In this document: piece after piece, positions 16,041 to 23,368 of the stretch | Layout of the letters: the number at the start of each line of letters is the position of its first letter | Numbering within the stretch: position 1 is the stretch's first letter | Source of the DNA: a virus | Length of the DNA stretch: 50,560 nucleotides | Strand: one strand, 5' to 3' | Virus record (IMG/VR): IMGVR_UViG_3300042923_001793 | Location: 1 to 50,560 of that record | Notes under the pieces: model-generated | Databases searched by the model: none | What the model was told of the DNA's origin: nothing | The model's input: the letters and a program-made list of their open reading frames with translations, nothing else | Translations under genes and position numbers: made by a program

Positions 16041-16295
16041 ATGGATATAAAAGAAATGAAAACAAGGATAAATGAGATAATTATAGATTTACAAGATGAT
16101 TATAAAACTAATGGTAACAAATATGATTTAGAAAGTATAAAAGCATTAGAAACATTACTTGTAGATAATGATAATAAAGATAAAGTAATAGAACTAATGG
16201 CAGAACAATTAGCAGGAACATTAAATTATATAGGTTGTTTTGAAGCTAAAGAAATAATTATTGAGTTTGAAAATAAAGCAAAGGAGATGAATTAA
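16041..16295 (+). CDS. Small helical hypothetical protein
   Basis: 84 residues, helical and acidic. The start context GGGAGTGAATTATATG is nearly the same as in the preceding gene. Unknown. Confidence 0.5.
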   Translation: MDIKEMKTRINEIIIDLQDDYKTNGNKYDLESIKALETLLVDNDNKDKVIELMAEQLAGTLNYIGCFEAKEIIIEFENKAKEMN

Positions 16296-16297
16296 AT

Positions 16298-16747
16298 ATG
16301 AAAAGAGTAAGTGTAGAAGCTTTTCAATGCGAAAATTGTGGCAAAATTCATAATATAGAATACTCAGCAATTATTTGTTGTAAACAATATCACTGTGAAA
16401 AATGTGGAGTGGAAACAGAAAATTACAGAATACTTTGTGATAACTGCTCAGAAAAACAAAAATATGAGGAAGCTATAAAATTTACATATGAAGAATATGT
16501 TAAAAATTATCCTGAACATATGTTATTTCATGGCGATAATTATTATTTGGATATGGAATCTATAATTGATGATTTAGATATATCTGAATCCATACCAGAT
16601 TATGTATGGGGAACAGAAAAAGCAAGTCTAGTAGATACATTAAAAGAGAAGTTGAAAAGGGATAGTAAAACAGAAAATGGTTATAGTGGAGATATGTATA
16701 GAAGACATTATGCACAAGAAATATTAAAGATATTGGAGGGTAATTAA
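16298..16747 (+). CDS. Zinc-ribbon protein with shared C-terminal module
   Basis: 149 residues. CENCGKIH, CCKQYHCEKCG and CDNCSEK give a treble-clef zinc region (about 10-55). A helical middle leads to the ASLVDTL...YRRHYAQEILKILEGN end that is shared with the gene at 14428. Unknown function. Confidence 0.58.
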   Translation: MKRVSVEAFQCENCGKIHNIEYSAIICCKQYHCEKCGVETENYRILCDNCSEKQKYEEAIKFTYEEYVKNYPEHMLFHGDNYYLDMESIIDDLDISESIPDYVWGTEKASLVDTLKEKLKRDSKTENGYSGDMYRRHYAQEILKILEGN

Positions 16748-16748
16748 G

Positions 16749-16925
16749 ATGGATGAAAAAGCATTTAAAATACTTTTTAAAGAAATGAATATTAAATATT
16801 TAACACATTTTAGTTTGTTAAAAGGAAATAAAATTAAAATAAAATACCGTAGCAATAATTTACCTGTAAATATAGAGTGTGAAGATGTATTAAAAGTAGA
16901 AGATTTAAAAGGTTTGGAGGTATAA
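16749..16925 (+). CDS. 58-residue hypothetical protein
   Basis: Follows a GGAGGGT ribosome site and ends in GLEV, which encodes the GGAGGT of the next gene. Basic centre (KGNKIKIKYRSNN). Unknown. Confidence 0.5.
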   Translation: MDEKAFKILFKEMNIKYLTHFSLLKGNKIKIKYRSNNLPVNIECEDVLKVEDLKGLEV

Positions 16926-16928
16926 AAT

Positions 16929-17138
16929 ATGTGTGAATATTGTGAAAAAAGTAAAATAAAAAAAGATAAATTTTGTGTTGATGTAAATTTAGGTGATAAT
17001 AGCAAAATGTATATTACTGATGATAAATTATTAAATGTATCTTTAGAAAATGATGAATGTAAATGCATGAAACAATTATATAACATATTTAAAATAAATT
17101 ATTGTTTTAATTGTGGAGAAAAGTTAGGAGATGAGTAA
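16929..17138 (+). CDS. Small zinc-ribbon protein
   Basis: 69 residues with CEYCEK at the N-terminus and CKCM...CFNCGEKL at the C-terminus, a split zinc ribbon. Last gene of the early operon before the late promoter at 17180. Confidence 0.55.
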   Translation: MCEYCEKSKIKKDKFCVDVNLGDNSKMYITDDKLLNVSLENDECKCMKQLYNIFKINYCFNCGEKLGDE

Positions 17139-17179
17139 ATATATAAAATCATATGAATTTTAATAAATTTATATGATTC

Positions 17180-17211
17180 TACTTTACAAATACACTTATT
17201 TTTCGTATATA
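17180..17211 (+). promoter_or_regulatory. Late promoter copy 1
   Basis: TACTTTACAAA (17180-17190), 11 nt, then TTCGTATATA (17202-17211), identical in layout to copies at 23110, 31026 and 45478. It is preceded by an imperfect hairpin (17147-17159 with 17166-17178) and followed by the probable small terminase gene. Confidence 0.82.
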
Positions 17212-17231
17212 GTTATCAGAGGTATTTTAAA

Positions 17232-17945
17232 ATGAGTAAAACTAAAAAGACAACTGAAGAATTAGAAAAAATAGAAAAAGGTCAAGAAAAAATAATTAAA
17301 GATAATGAATTATTAGCACAAGCAAAACAAGATTTAATTGATAAAGCAAATAAAGATTTACCTAGTTATCTTGAAACAAGATTACAAGAATTTTCAGATG
17401 AATTAAAAGAAGTGATTGACAATAGATTTATAGCAGATAATGAAAATATTGGTTATTCTTCTTTAGAAATTATGAATTTAATTAAACAACCCAAATATTA
17501 TTTGGGACAACCACCTAAATATTCAAGTGAAGAAATGTATTTAGTATTTGAAGCATATCAAAAATTAATAAGTGAAGCAAATAAATATACAAAATTTATT
17601 CCTTCAAAAGAAAGTTTTTGCAGATTTGCAGGATTTACCACATCAACATTTAAAGCATATGAACAATCTGATGATCCAACAAGGCGTGAAGTAATGCAAG
17701 CAATAACAGATTATTTTGTAGATACAAATTTAACATTGTCTCAAAAAGGTGAATTAAAAGAAATAACAACAATATTTAGAGGAAAAACAACATTAGGATT
17801 AATAGAACAAGTGGCACCACAAGTAATTATACATACAGATAACATAAATATAGATGAGGCAAGAAAAAAATTGTGGAATATAACACAAGGTAAAAATGCA
17901 AGTATTAACTTAAATAAACAAGATTATAGAGTAGTAGAGGAATAG
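17232..17945 (+). CDS. Probable terminase small subunit
   Basis: 237 residues. A charged helical N-terminus (about 1-60) precedes FIPSKESFCRFAGFTTSTFKAYEQSDDPTRREVMQAITDYFVDTNLTLSQKG, a helix-turn-helix followed by a helix as in small terminases that recognise the packaging site. The C-terminal region would contact the large subunit. It lies just behind a late promoter but 11 kb from the large terminase, which is unusual. A regulatory DNA-binding protein is the alternative. Confidence 0.55.
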   Translation: MSKTKKTTEELEKIEKGQEKIIKDNELLAQAKQDLIDKANKDLPSYLETRLQEFSDELKEVIDNRFIADNENIGYSSLEIMNLIKQPKYYLGQPPKYSSEEMYLVFEAYQKLISEANKYTKFIPSKESFCRFAGFTTSTFKAYEQSDDPTRREVMQAITDYFVDTNLTLSQKGELKEITTIFRGKTTLGLIEQVAPQVIIHTDNINIDEARKKLWNITQGKNASINLNKQDYRVVEE

Positions 17946-17950
17946 AATAT

Positions 17951-18241
17951 ATGGAAAAAAATATAGATATAAACTTAATATCATTTGGAAAAGAAAATTC
18001 GATAAGTAAAGAAAGCATAATGAGAATATCTAAAATATGTAAAGAAGAAGATTTTAGAAAAGCATTAGCGGTTTTAAGAAAAAAATATATAATTCTATCT
18101 TCTAGTGAACATAAAGGATATTGGCGACCAAATACAAAACAAGAATATATAAGTTTTATACTTGAATATACGAAACGTTTAAAAGAGACAGAAGAAGTTA
18201 TAACACTTGCACAAAAAGAAATGAAAGGAATGGGGTTATAA
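17951..18241 (+). CDS. Winged-helix-like phage protein
   Basis: 96 residues. GKENSISKESIMRISKICKEEDFRKALAVLRKKYIILSSSEHKGYWRPNTKQEY has the form of the small winged-helix proteins in which a wing ends in GYW.P. Basic, probably DNA-binding. It may assist packaging or replication. Confidence 0.6.
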   Translation: MEKNIDINLISFGKENSISKESIMRISKICKEEDFRKALAVLRKKYIILSSSEHKGYWRPNTKQEYISFILEYTKRLKETEEVITLAQKEMKGMGL

Positions 18242-18244
18242 TAT

Positions 18245-18409
18245 ATGAAATATAAAGAAGAAAATTTAGATGAAGAACATATATGTGAAAGTTGTAATAA
18301 AAATATTGGAAAAGTAACTTATGAACCATATCAATTTGAAATAAATGATGAAAAAATAATTATATGTTTATGTACTGAATGTCATCAAAACAGTTGTGAC
18401 GAAATATAA
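18245..18409 (+). CDS. 54-residue zinc-ribbon protein
   Basis: CESCNK near residue 14 and CLCTEC near residue 42 form a zinc ribbon. Very acidic. It starts 3 bp after the previous stop. Unknown function. Confidence 0.5.
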   Translation: MKYKEENLDEEHICESCNKNIGKVTYEPYQFEINDEKIIICLCTECHQNSCDEI

Positions 18410-18421
18410 AGGAGAATGAAT

Positions 18422-18649
18422 ATGAAAATAAATAAAAATGTAGTTTTAACTGCTAATAAAACAAATGATCAATTAGTAATAAATTATGATAAGTTATTAG
18501 TTAAAGATGCAATTGAAATAGGCTATCAAGCATTTCAAATAGCTAAAAGTAATATTGAAAAGGATTTACCAAAAGAAAAGAGAGTTACATTGAAAAAGTT
18601 TATGCAAACTTGTATAAATAGTTTGAATGATGAATCAGAAAAAGTTTAG
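18422..18649 (+). CDS. Hypothetical protein
   Basis: About 75 residues, alpha/beta (KINKNVVLTANKTNDQLVINYDKLLVKDAIEIGYQAFQIA). AAAGGAG sits about 8 bp before the ATG at 18422, too close to the ATG at 18416. Last gene before the terminator at 18892; the 240 bp between hold only AT-rich sequence with a GTGCGCAC palindrome. Confidence 0.5.
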   Translation: MKINKNVVLTANKTNDQLVINYDKLLVKDAIEIGYQAFQIAKSNIEKDLPKEKRVTLKKFMQTCINSLNDESEKV

Positions 18650-18891
18650 AAAAAGTGCCAGAAGAAGTGCGCACATTTGCACATATGTAAATTTTCGTGC
18701 ATATTTTAAAAAATTACAAAAAACATAAAAAATATAGAACAATAGTTCTATTACTACAATTGATTTTAAACAACTGTATTTTCAAGACATAAAACTATAC
18801 ACCTAATCAAAATAAATTCTTTAAAATGGCATATAAAACGTTATTTTTTAACTAAATATATATAAAAATATGCAATAATAAAATAGATATA

Positions 18892-18918
18892 AAAAAGAGG
18901 TTTTTTTAACCTCTTTTT
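18892..18918. terminator. Bidirectional terminator
   Basis: AAAAAGAGGTT (18892-18902) pairs with AACCTCTTTTT (18908-18918) around five T. The stem's A and T tracts serve both strands, separating the rightward genes from the leftward accessory operon. Confidence 0.85.
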
Positions 18919-18925
18919 ACTTTTT

Positions 18926-19429
18926 TTATTTACTTTTTGTAGCAAGTCCAAATATTACAGCTAATATAAATATTATGAATCCAATTACAAAATATATTAA
19001 TTTTTTAATTATGTTTAAAATATATAATATAATTATAATACTTTTATTTTTCGTTTTTTGATCTGATGTATTTTGCTGATATTTTATATTGTTTATTTGT
19101 TTTGCTTTCTCGTGATTCTGAAATTGTTTATATATTTTATTCAATATTTTATAGTAATTATTATCAATGTATTTTTTTCCTTCTTCTGATGATCCAATTA
19201 AATTTATTATATTTCTTCTATTTTCTAAATCATAAAAATAATAAATTGATTGACTGCCTTTTATTTCAAATAGTTTTATAAATTCGTTTTCTAAATCTGT
19301 TAAAAGAGACAATTTCAAGTCTCTTTTATAGTTTTTTATTTCTTCTTTTTTTTCTCGTTCTCGTTGCTTTTCAATTTGTTGTCGCTGTCTTTTTGAATAT
19401 ATAATATCAATATTTTGCGTAAATCCCAT
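18926..19429 (-). CDS. Coiled-coil protein with C-terminal membrane anchor
   Basis: 167 residues. A very basic helical N-terminal part (KRQRQQIEKQREREKKEEIKNYKRD) leads through a central soluble part to a strongly hydrophobic tail (about 130-160). Likely a tail-anchored protein. Last gene of the leftward accessory operon. No family recognised. Confidence 0.55.
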   Translation of the reverse strand: MGFTQNIDIIYSKRQRQQIEKQREREKKEEIKNYKRDLKLSLLTDLENEFIKLFEIKGSQSIYYFYDLENRRNIINLIGSSEEGKKYIDNNYYKILNKIYKQFQNHEKAKQINNIKYQQNTSDQKTKNKSIIIILYILNIIKKLIYFVIGFIIFILAVIFGLATKSK

Positions 19430-19431
19430 AA

Positions 19432-19620
19432 TTACACCTCCATTATATAATTATTTTTTTGTAAATTTTCAATAAATTTATTTAATAATTTCTTATTTTT
19501 AAAAATTGCTATGTCATAAAAACGACTACCATCATTATGCTTTTTAATCCCATCATAATAATTTACTAAATATTTAATTGTACCAATATTATACATTATA
19601 CTATATTTTTTAACATCCAT
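19432..19620 (-). CDS. Small hypothetical protein ending in YIMEV
   Basis: 62 residues. The C-terminus NNYIMEV is encoded by ATAATGGAGG, the ribosome site of the next gene. The upstream neighbour ends the same way. Unknown. Confidence 0.5.
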   Translation of the reverse strand: MDVKKYSIMYNIGTIKYLVNYYDGIKKHNDGSRFYDIAIFKNKKLLNKFIENLQKNNYIMEV

Positions 19621-19623
19621 TTT

Positions 19624-19818
19624 TTATACCTCCATTATATAATATTTTTTAATTTTATAGTCATATTCAATTGTTATTAATTTATTATCTATTCTAATTG
19701 CATCAAGTCCAAAATATTTGAATAATTTATAAGTGTTTACATTAAATTTATCACATAAAGTGTTACATAATTCAATTATATTATTAAAATATATTTTTTT
19801 TATTTTATTATTTTTCAT
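19624..19818 (-). CDS. Small hypothetical protein ending in YIMEV
   Basis: 64 residues, Asn/Lys-rich, with the same YYIMEV end as the following gene, so the gene junction is a repeated cassette edge. Unknown. Confidence 0.5.
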   Translation of the reverse strand: MKNNKIKKIYFNNIIELCNTLCDKFNVNTYKLFKYFGLDAIRIDNKLITIEYDYKIKKYYIMEV

Positions 19819-19831
19819 TTTTTTAATCCTC

Positions 19832-20389
19832 CTATTTTATAATTTCAAACTTTTTATTCCATTTGCCAACATATAAACTTAAATAAAAATTTGTGCTAAA
19901 ATAATCCGTTTGACTGTCGCTGTCATCATAGTTAAAACTATTTGCAAGATCCTTTGCATATGTTAATATTTTCTTTGCGTAATCAGTTAACATATAATCA
20001 TCTTTTATATGATAATGATTGATGTCTGAATAGTCTAAATTATCAATTTTGTTTTTCAAATAATTTAATCTGTTTTGTTTTTCTTCTGCTGTAAAACAAT
20101 AATAATATAAATTATCTGCATCATCTTTTATTATATTTTCAATTGTTTTATATGGTGATTTTGTATCTTTCATATAATAAATATGCAAACTTTGTCCACC
20201 TGAATATGATTCTTTAGTAATACTAAAATCAGCACTTGGATATTTTAGTTTTAACTGTTGTTTTATTAATTTTGCAATGTCTTTTATTTCTAAATTGCTT
20301 TTATAGTTTAAACCTTCATAAGCATTACCACTATAATTTAGTCTTGGCTTTTCTTTGTATCCTATTTTTATTTCTTCTAAATTTATCAT
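19832..20389 (-). CDS. LPD29-like protein
   Basis: 185 residues. NLEIKDIAKLIKQQLKLKYPSADFSITKESYSGGQSLHIYYM closely follows the LPD29 pattern (IAK.IR..LK..FP...FSV....Y.GG.S..V.W), a small domain common on conjugative elements and phages. The remaining half is helical (DINHYHIKDDYMLTDYAKKILTYAKDLANSF). The biochemical role of LPD29 is not known. It sits in a leftward accessory operon with other plasmid-type small genes. Confidence 0.72.
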   Translation of the reverse strand: MINLEEIKIGYKEKPRLNYSGNAYEGLNYKSNLEIKDIAKLIKQQLKLKYPSADFSITKESYSGGQSLHIYYMKDTKSPYKTIENIIKDDADNLYYYCFTAEEKQNRLNYLKNKIDNLDYSDINHYHIKDDYMLTDYAKKILTYAKDLANSFNYDDSDSQTDYFSTNFYLSLYVGKWNKKFEIIK

Positions 20390-20402
20390 TTTTAACTCTC
20401 CT

Positions 20403-20552
20403 TTACATTTTAATTAGTGCGTGTTTATATTCTCCGCTGAATCTTGATTTGTTATTGCTAGCCCATTCGTAACGTATTCCGTTTATGTTTGTTTGATTAT
20501 CTAAATATATCCAACCTTTAGGCAATACATTTAATATTTTAACATTTTCCAT
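20403..20552 (-). CDS. 49-residue conserved-type small protein
   Basis: VKILNVLPKGWIYLDNQTNINGIRYEWASNNKSRFSGEYKHALIKM is a complete small protein of the kind seen next to LPD29 genes in Firmicutes elements. It ends 14 bp before the LPD29 start, whose GGAGAG site follows. Function unknown. Confidence 0.6.
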   Translation of the reverse strand: MENVKILNVLPKGWIYLDNQTNINGIRYEWASNNKSRFSGEYKHALIKM

Positions 20553-20553
20553 T

Positions 20554-20784
20554 TTATTCACCTTTTAACCCTTCATTTACTTTTATAAAATAGCTTTCTG
20601 CTAATTCTTGATCATATATTTCAACTTGTGTTATATCTAAATAATTTACGTTCCATAATCCGCTTATATTTTTTGCAATAATTCTATTATTTTTAACTTG
20701 ATTTTGTATTATATATCCTGTATATTCTTTGTCAATACCTTTAAATATTATATTTGTTCCTATTTCTAATTTTTTTATATCCAT
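20554..20784 (-). CDS. Small beta-rich hypothetical protein
   Basis: 76 residues. LEIGTNIIFKGIDKEYTGYIIQNQVKNNRIIAKNISGLW reads as a five-strand barrel, like small KOW/SH3-type modules. It overlaps the ribosome site of the next gene. Unknown. Confidence 0.55.
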   Translation of the reverse strand: MDIKKLEIGTNIIFKGIDKEYTGYIIQNQVKNNRIIAKNISGLWNVNYLDITQVEIYDQELAESYFIKVNEGLKGE

Positions 20785-20798
20785 TATTTTAATCCTCC

Positions 20799-21065
20799 TT
20801 AATATATAAATGTCTTAATTATATATTGCTTTTCAATGTCTGGTATTGCAAAATTATATTTATCATATTTATCCCCAATTTTAACATCAATAAAATGTAT
20901 TAAGTTTTTTATACAAAAATTTACAATGTTTTTTCTATCTTCTTTTGTATTGTAAAATTTTGCTTGATTGTCAATGTTTTTTAAGTAATTAGCTGATATT
21001 TTTAACTGTTTTAAATTTTTAAATATATATATAACATTCTTATTTTTTAAATATGCGTATATCAT
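20799..21065 (-). CDS. Hypothetical protein
   Basis: 88 residues, Lys/Asn/Ile-rich alpha/beta protein. It lies between a membrane peptide and the barrel-like protein in the leftward operon and is preceded by a GGGGGTTGTAAT site. Unknown. Confidence 0.5.
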   Translation of the reverse strand: MIYAYLKNKNVIYIFKNLKQLKISANYLKNIDNQAKFYNTKEDRKNIVNFCIKNLIHFIDVKIGDKYDKYNFAIPDIEKQYIIKTFIY

Positions 21066-21067
21066 TA

Positions 21068-21250
21068 TTACAACCCCCTTTGACTTTCAATATTGATCTG
21101 TCTTTGATTTTGTGCTTGTTTTATCATATTTGTATTATCTGCTGGCACTGTGTCAAAACTTGCTACTATTATAAAACATACAGCTATAAATATAAATGTT
21201 ATTGTATTTTTAATACTCTTTATTAATCTTCTTTTATTGTTTTTTCTCAT
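21068..21250 (-). CDS. Small exported or membrane protein
   Basis: 60 residues: a basic start (MRKNNKRRLIKSIKN), one hydrophobic helix (about 16-33) and a short polar tail. AAAGGTGG precedes the ATG at 21250. A GTG at 21262 overlaps that site and is less likely. Confidence 0.55.
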   Translation of the reverse strand: MRKNNKRRLIKSIKNTITFIFIAVCFIIVASFDTVPADNTNMIKQAQNQRQINIESQRGL

Positions 21251-21288
21251 ATAAAAAACCACCTTTCAATTATTTTTAATTTTAATAC

Positions 21289-21317
21289 TTGAAAAGTGAT
21301 ATTTTTTATGTTATAAT
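21289..21317 (+). promoter_or_regulatory. Promoter of candidate small RNA
   Basis: TTGAAA (21289-21294), 17 bp, TATAAT (21312-21317), on the strand opposite to the accessory operon. The -10 box lies in an inverted repeat (TTATGTT...AACATAA). Confidence 0.72.
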
Positions 21318-21323
21318 AAAAAC

Positions 21324-21416
21324 ATAACACTTTCAAATATATTGTTTGATTTTGTTATTGTATTTTTGGTGATCTTGTGATTTTGTTTTTGCGGACATTC
21401 ACAAGGTCAATTTTTT
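21324..21416 (+). ncRNA. Candidate small RNA antisense to accessory operon
   Basis: A promoter at 21289-21317 is followed about 50 bp later by a strong terminator: TGATCTTGTGA (21370-21380) pairs over 11 bp with TCACAAGGTCA (21399-21409) before six T (21411-21416). The RNA would be about 93 nt with no convincing reading frame (only a 12-codon TTG frame, hydrophobic). It is antisense to the junction between the leftward genes at 21415 and 21250, so it may regulate that operon. Confidence 0.6.
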
Positions 21417-21582
21417 ATTTATTTCTTTTTGATATATAATCTAAATTTTCTTTACAAAAGCTTTCAGCCTGTTCAAGTGTTAGGTTATCTTCCATACATT
21501 TTTTAAGTGGTGAATATATACAATATAAACCCATTCCATTTTCTTTTATTATCCAATTATTAATTTGTTTAACTTCTTTCAT
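21415..21582 (-). CDS. 55-residue hypothetical protein
   Basis: MKEVKQINNWIIKENGMGLYCIYSPLKKCMEDNLTLEQAESFCKEN... with a perfect GGAGGTG ribosome site. First gene behind the promoter at 21627. Its 3' end overlaps the T-run of the opposing small RNA terminator. Unknown function. Confidence 0.6.
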   Translation of the reverse strand: MKEVKQINNWIIKENGMGLYCIYSPLKKCMEDNLTLEQAESFCKENLDYISKRNK

Positions 21583-21626
21583 TTATAACACCTCCAATGT
21601 TTTGATCTATTATTTATTACATTAAT

Positions 21627-21655
21627 ATTATATCACTTATGATACATAATGTCAA
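21627..21655 (-). promoter_or_regulatory. Leftward promoter, copy 2
   Basis: Minus-strand TTGACA (21650-21655), 17 bp, TATAAT (21627-21632). The upstream sequence AAACTATTGACATTAT is shared with the promoter at 22161. Confidence 0.82.
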
Positions 21656-21692
21656 TAGTTTTATCAAAATTTCTTTGATTTTATGCAATATT

Positions 21693-21863
21693 TTATGTTT
21701 TTTTTGTTATTACTATCTTATTTTTGAAATATTGTATATTTAGTTCATCATTTTCATTGAAACCAGCGTTTTCTGTTGCTATTTTTTGTAGTAGTACTTG
21801 ATAAGCTGATATAATACGATTGCCAGATGCTAGATACTGTTTTCTTGCTGTTAGTTTAGACAT
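21693..21863 (-). CDS. Small AbrB-fold-like protein
   Basis: 56 residues. The C-terminal half ENAGFNENDELNIQYFKNKIVITKK resembles the swapped-hairpin fold of AbrB/SymE proteins (AGF..GD.v.v....g.i.i). The N-terminus is basic. AAAGGAG precedes the ATG. It may bind DNA or RNA; the assignment is weak because the protein is short. Confidence 0.5.
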   Translation of the reverse strand: MSKLTARKQYLASGNRIISAYQVLLQKIATENAGFNENDELNIQYFKNKIVITKKT

Positions 21864-21912
21864 TGTTTCAACTCCTTTCTTTTAATTATTTATTATACTA
21901 TTTAAATCTTAT

Positions 21913-22131
21913 CTATATATCAATTACATTTATTATTGAAAAATAGTCTACATCATCATTGTATAGATCATATTTATTTTTTAATGATTCCATAGTGTCT
22001 TTAATATTTTCATAGCTTGGTATATGTCCGAAATTGTCTCTTTCTGTTCTAATTGTTTTACTTATTAATTTATATTGCCAACCTTTGTCATCTTTTATTT
22101 TAACTTTTAATTTTAATGTATACTTAACCAT
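21913..22131 (-). CDS. Hypothetical protein
   Basis: 72 residues, strongly charged: VKYTLKLKVKIKDDKGWQYKLISKTIRTERDNFGHIPSYENIKDTMESLKNKY. First gene behind the promoter at 22161. GAGAGGAAG-type site. Unknown. Confidence 0.55.
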   Translation of the reverse strand: MVKYTLKLKVKIKDDKGWQYKLISKTIRTERDNFGHIPSYENIKDTMESLKNKYDLYNDDVDYFSIINVIDI

Positions 22132-22160
22132 TTTTAAAACTTCCTCTCTTTAACTATCTA

Positions 22161-22189
22161 TATTATACACCTTATTGTCAATAATGTCA
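22161..22189 (-). promoter_or_regulatory. Leftward promoter, copy 1
   Basis: Minus-strand TTGACA (22184-22189), 17 bp, TATAAT (22161-22166), a consensus promoter about 30 bp before the gene at 22131. A second TTGACA lies within the spacer. Confidence 0.85.
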
Positions 22190-22194
22190 ATAGT

Positions 22195-22545
22195 TTATAT
22201 AAAAATAATGTTAAAATATGCAATATATTTTATATATTTATAATATTATTATAATATATATAGTTTGTCCTATGATCTATTAATGGATCTATTATATTAA
22301 ACTATTAATTATATAAATATAATAATTAATCAGTTAATAAGTTATACTATTTATATATTATATTATATATACACGCACGCATTATATTATTATATATTAA
22401 TAACTAATAGTATATTATATCTATATTATATTATTAATTAGATCTATATATTATATATATTATTATATCAGTTTAGTATTATATATATATATTATTATAT
22501 AGTATTACAATACAGTATTATTATATTACTTTATATTATATAGAG
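22195..22545. other. Near-pure A/T tract, no genes
   Basis: About 350 bp made almost only of TA, ATT and TAT steps with many small dyads and only scattered G or C (for example ACACGCACGC near 22370). No reading frame or RNA fold can be assigned. It could be a replication origin unwinding region, a nucleoid-protein binding site or a relic spacer between the two operons. Confidence 0.6.
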
Positions 22546-22546
22546 G

Positions 22547-22573
22547 TGTAAAGGAAAAAACCTTTACATTTTA
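22547..22573 (+). terminator. Hairpin, possible terminator
   Basis: TGTAAAGG (22547-22554) pairs with CCTTTACA (22561-22568) around six A, followed by TTTTATG. No clear upstream transcript is seen. Confidence 0.45.
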
Positions 22574-22974
22574 TGTAAACAATAGAACATACGTTTATAA
22601 ATATAGTATATAATATAGGTGTATCTGTGAAAAGTATTATATATAAATAGTGATATTATTATAATAAATATGATTATATCAATGTATATTAATAGTTTAG
22701 TTTACATAGTTATAGTTCACAAAATATAAATTATGCGCAATCGATAATATATAATAGAACATATGTTTTGCTATACCCCACCCCTATACAGATAAATACA
22801 TACAGGGCGAGTTACCCCTTTACACGTATCAAAAAAGATAAAAGAGTTTATAAGTGTCTGTAAGAGATTTAGAGACATTATATCTATATAGTAAAGTAAG
22901 TTTACTAATTAATAATATAAATAGCCGTAGACAAGCACAGACTAATTTAAAAGGTATTTAAGAACATAAAAGAA
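22574..22974. other. Gene-free interval with a C-rich patch
   Basis: No coding frame is supported. A patch at about 22770-22830 (TATACCCCACCCCTATACAG and GGCGAGTTACCCC) is strikingly GC-richer than its surroundings. A TGTCT...AGACA dyad lies near 22857-22877. It may hold a protein-binding site or part of an RNA that ends at the terminator at 22975. Confidence 0.4.
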
Positions 22975-23010
22975 ACACATATTTTAGTTTAAAAAGAATA
23001 TGTGTTATTT
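22975..23010 (+). terminator. Rho-independent terminator
   Basis: ACACATATT (22975-22983) pairs with AATATGTGT (22997-23005), then TATTTT. It isolates the late promoter at 23110 from upstream transcription. Confidence 0.7.
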
Positions 23011-23109
23011 TCATGTCTAAAATAAATATGACTATAAGGCACTAAAAAATAAAAAAAGGGGTTAATAAAGAAACAAATTTAAATAAAAAGCATTGAATTT
23101 AGTAAAATT

Positions 23110-23141
23110 TACTTTACAAAATGATAAAAAATTCGTATATA
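23110..23141 (+). promoter_or_regulatory. Late promoter copy 2
   Basis: TACTTTACAAA (23110-23120), 11 nt, TTCGTATATA (23132-23141), the same motif as at 17180. It would transcribe the small genes at 23176-25227 and probably the large ncRNA and tRNAs beyond. Confidence 0.82.
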
Positions 23142-23175
23142 GTAAGTGAGAGATAAAAAGGTTGGTGTAAAAATT

Positions 23176-23367
23176 ATGATTAAAAGTATGTATGAAAGAT
23201 TAAGTAATTTAATGAAAGAGGATGTATCTAGATATGAAGATCTAATGGCTGAATTAGGTAATGATACAAAGTCATTAAGCACATTAGCATTACAAGCAAT
23301 AGTAATACAATTAACGTGGAATAACAAAATTTTACTAGAAATAAACAAGGACAAACTAGGTGGTTAA
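23176..23367 (+). CDS. Small helical protein
   Basis: 63 residues: IKSMYERLSNLMKEDVSRYEDLMAELGNDTKSLSTLALQAIVIQL. First gene of the second late unit. The ATG at 23176 follows GGTTGGTG. Unknown. Confidence 0.5.
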   Translation: MIKSMYERLSNLMKEDVSRYEDLMAELGNDTKSLSTLALQAIVIQLTWNNKILLEINKDKLGG

Positions 23368-23368
23368 T

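Noticed and set aside
22195-22545. CRISPR-like or tandem repeat array
   Set aside because: The TA-rich units have no constant repeat length or conserved spacer boundary. No CRISPR array was found anywhere in the window.
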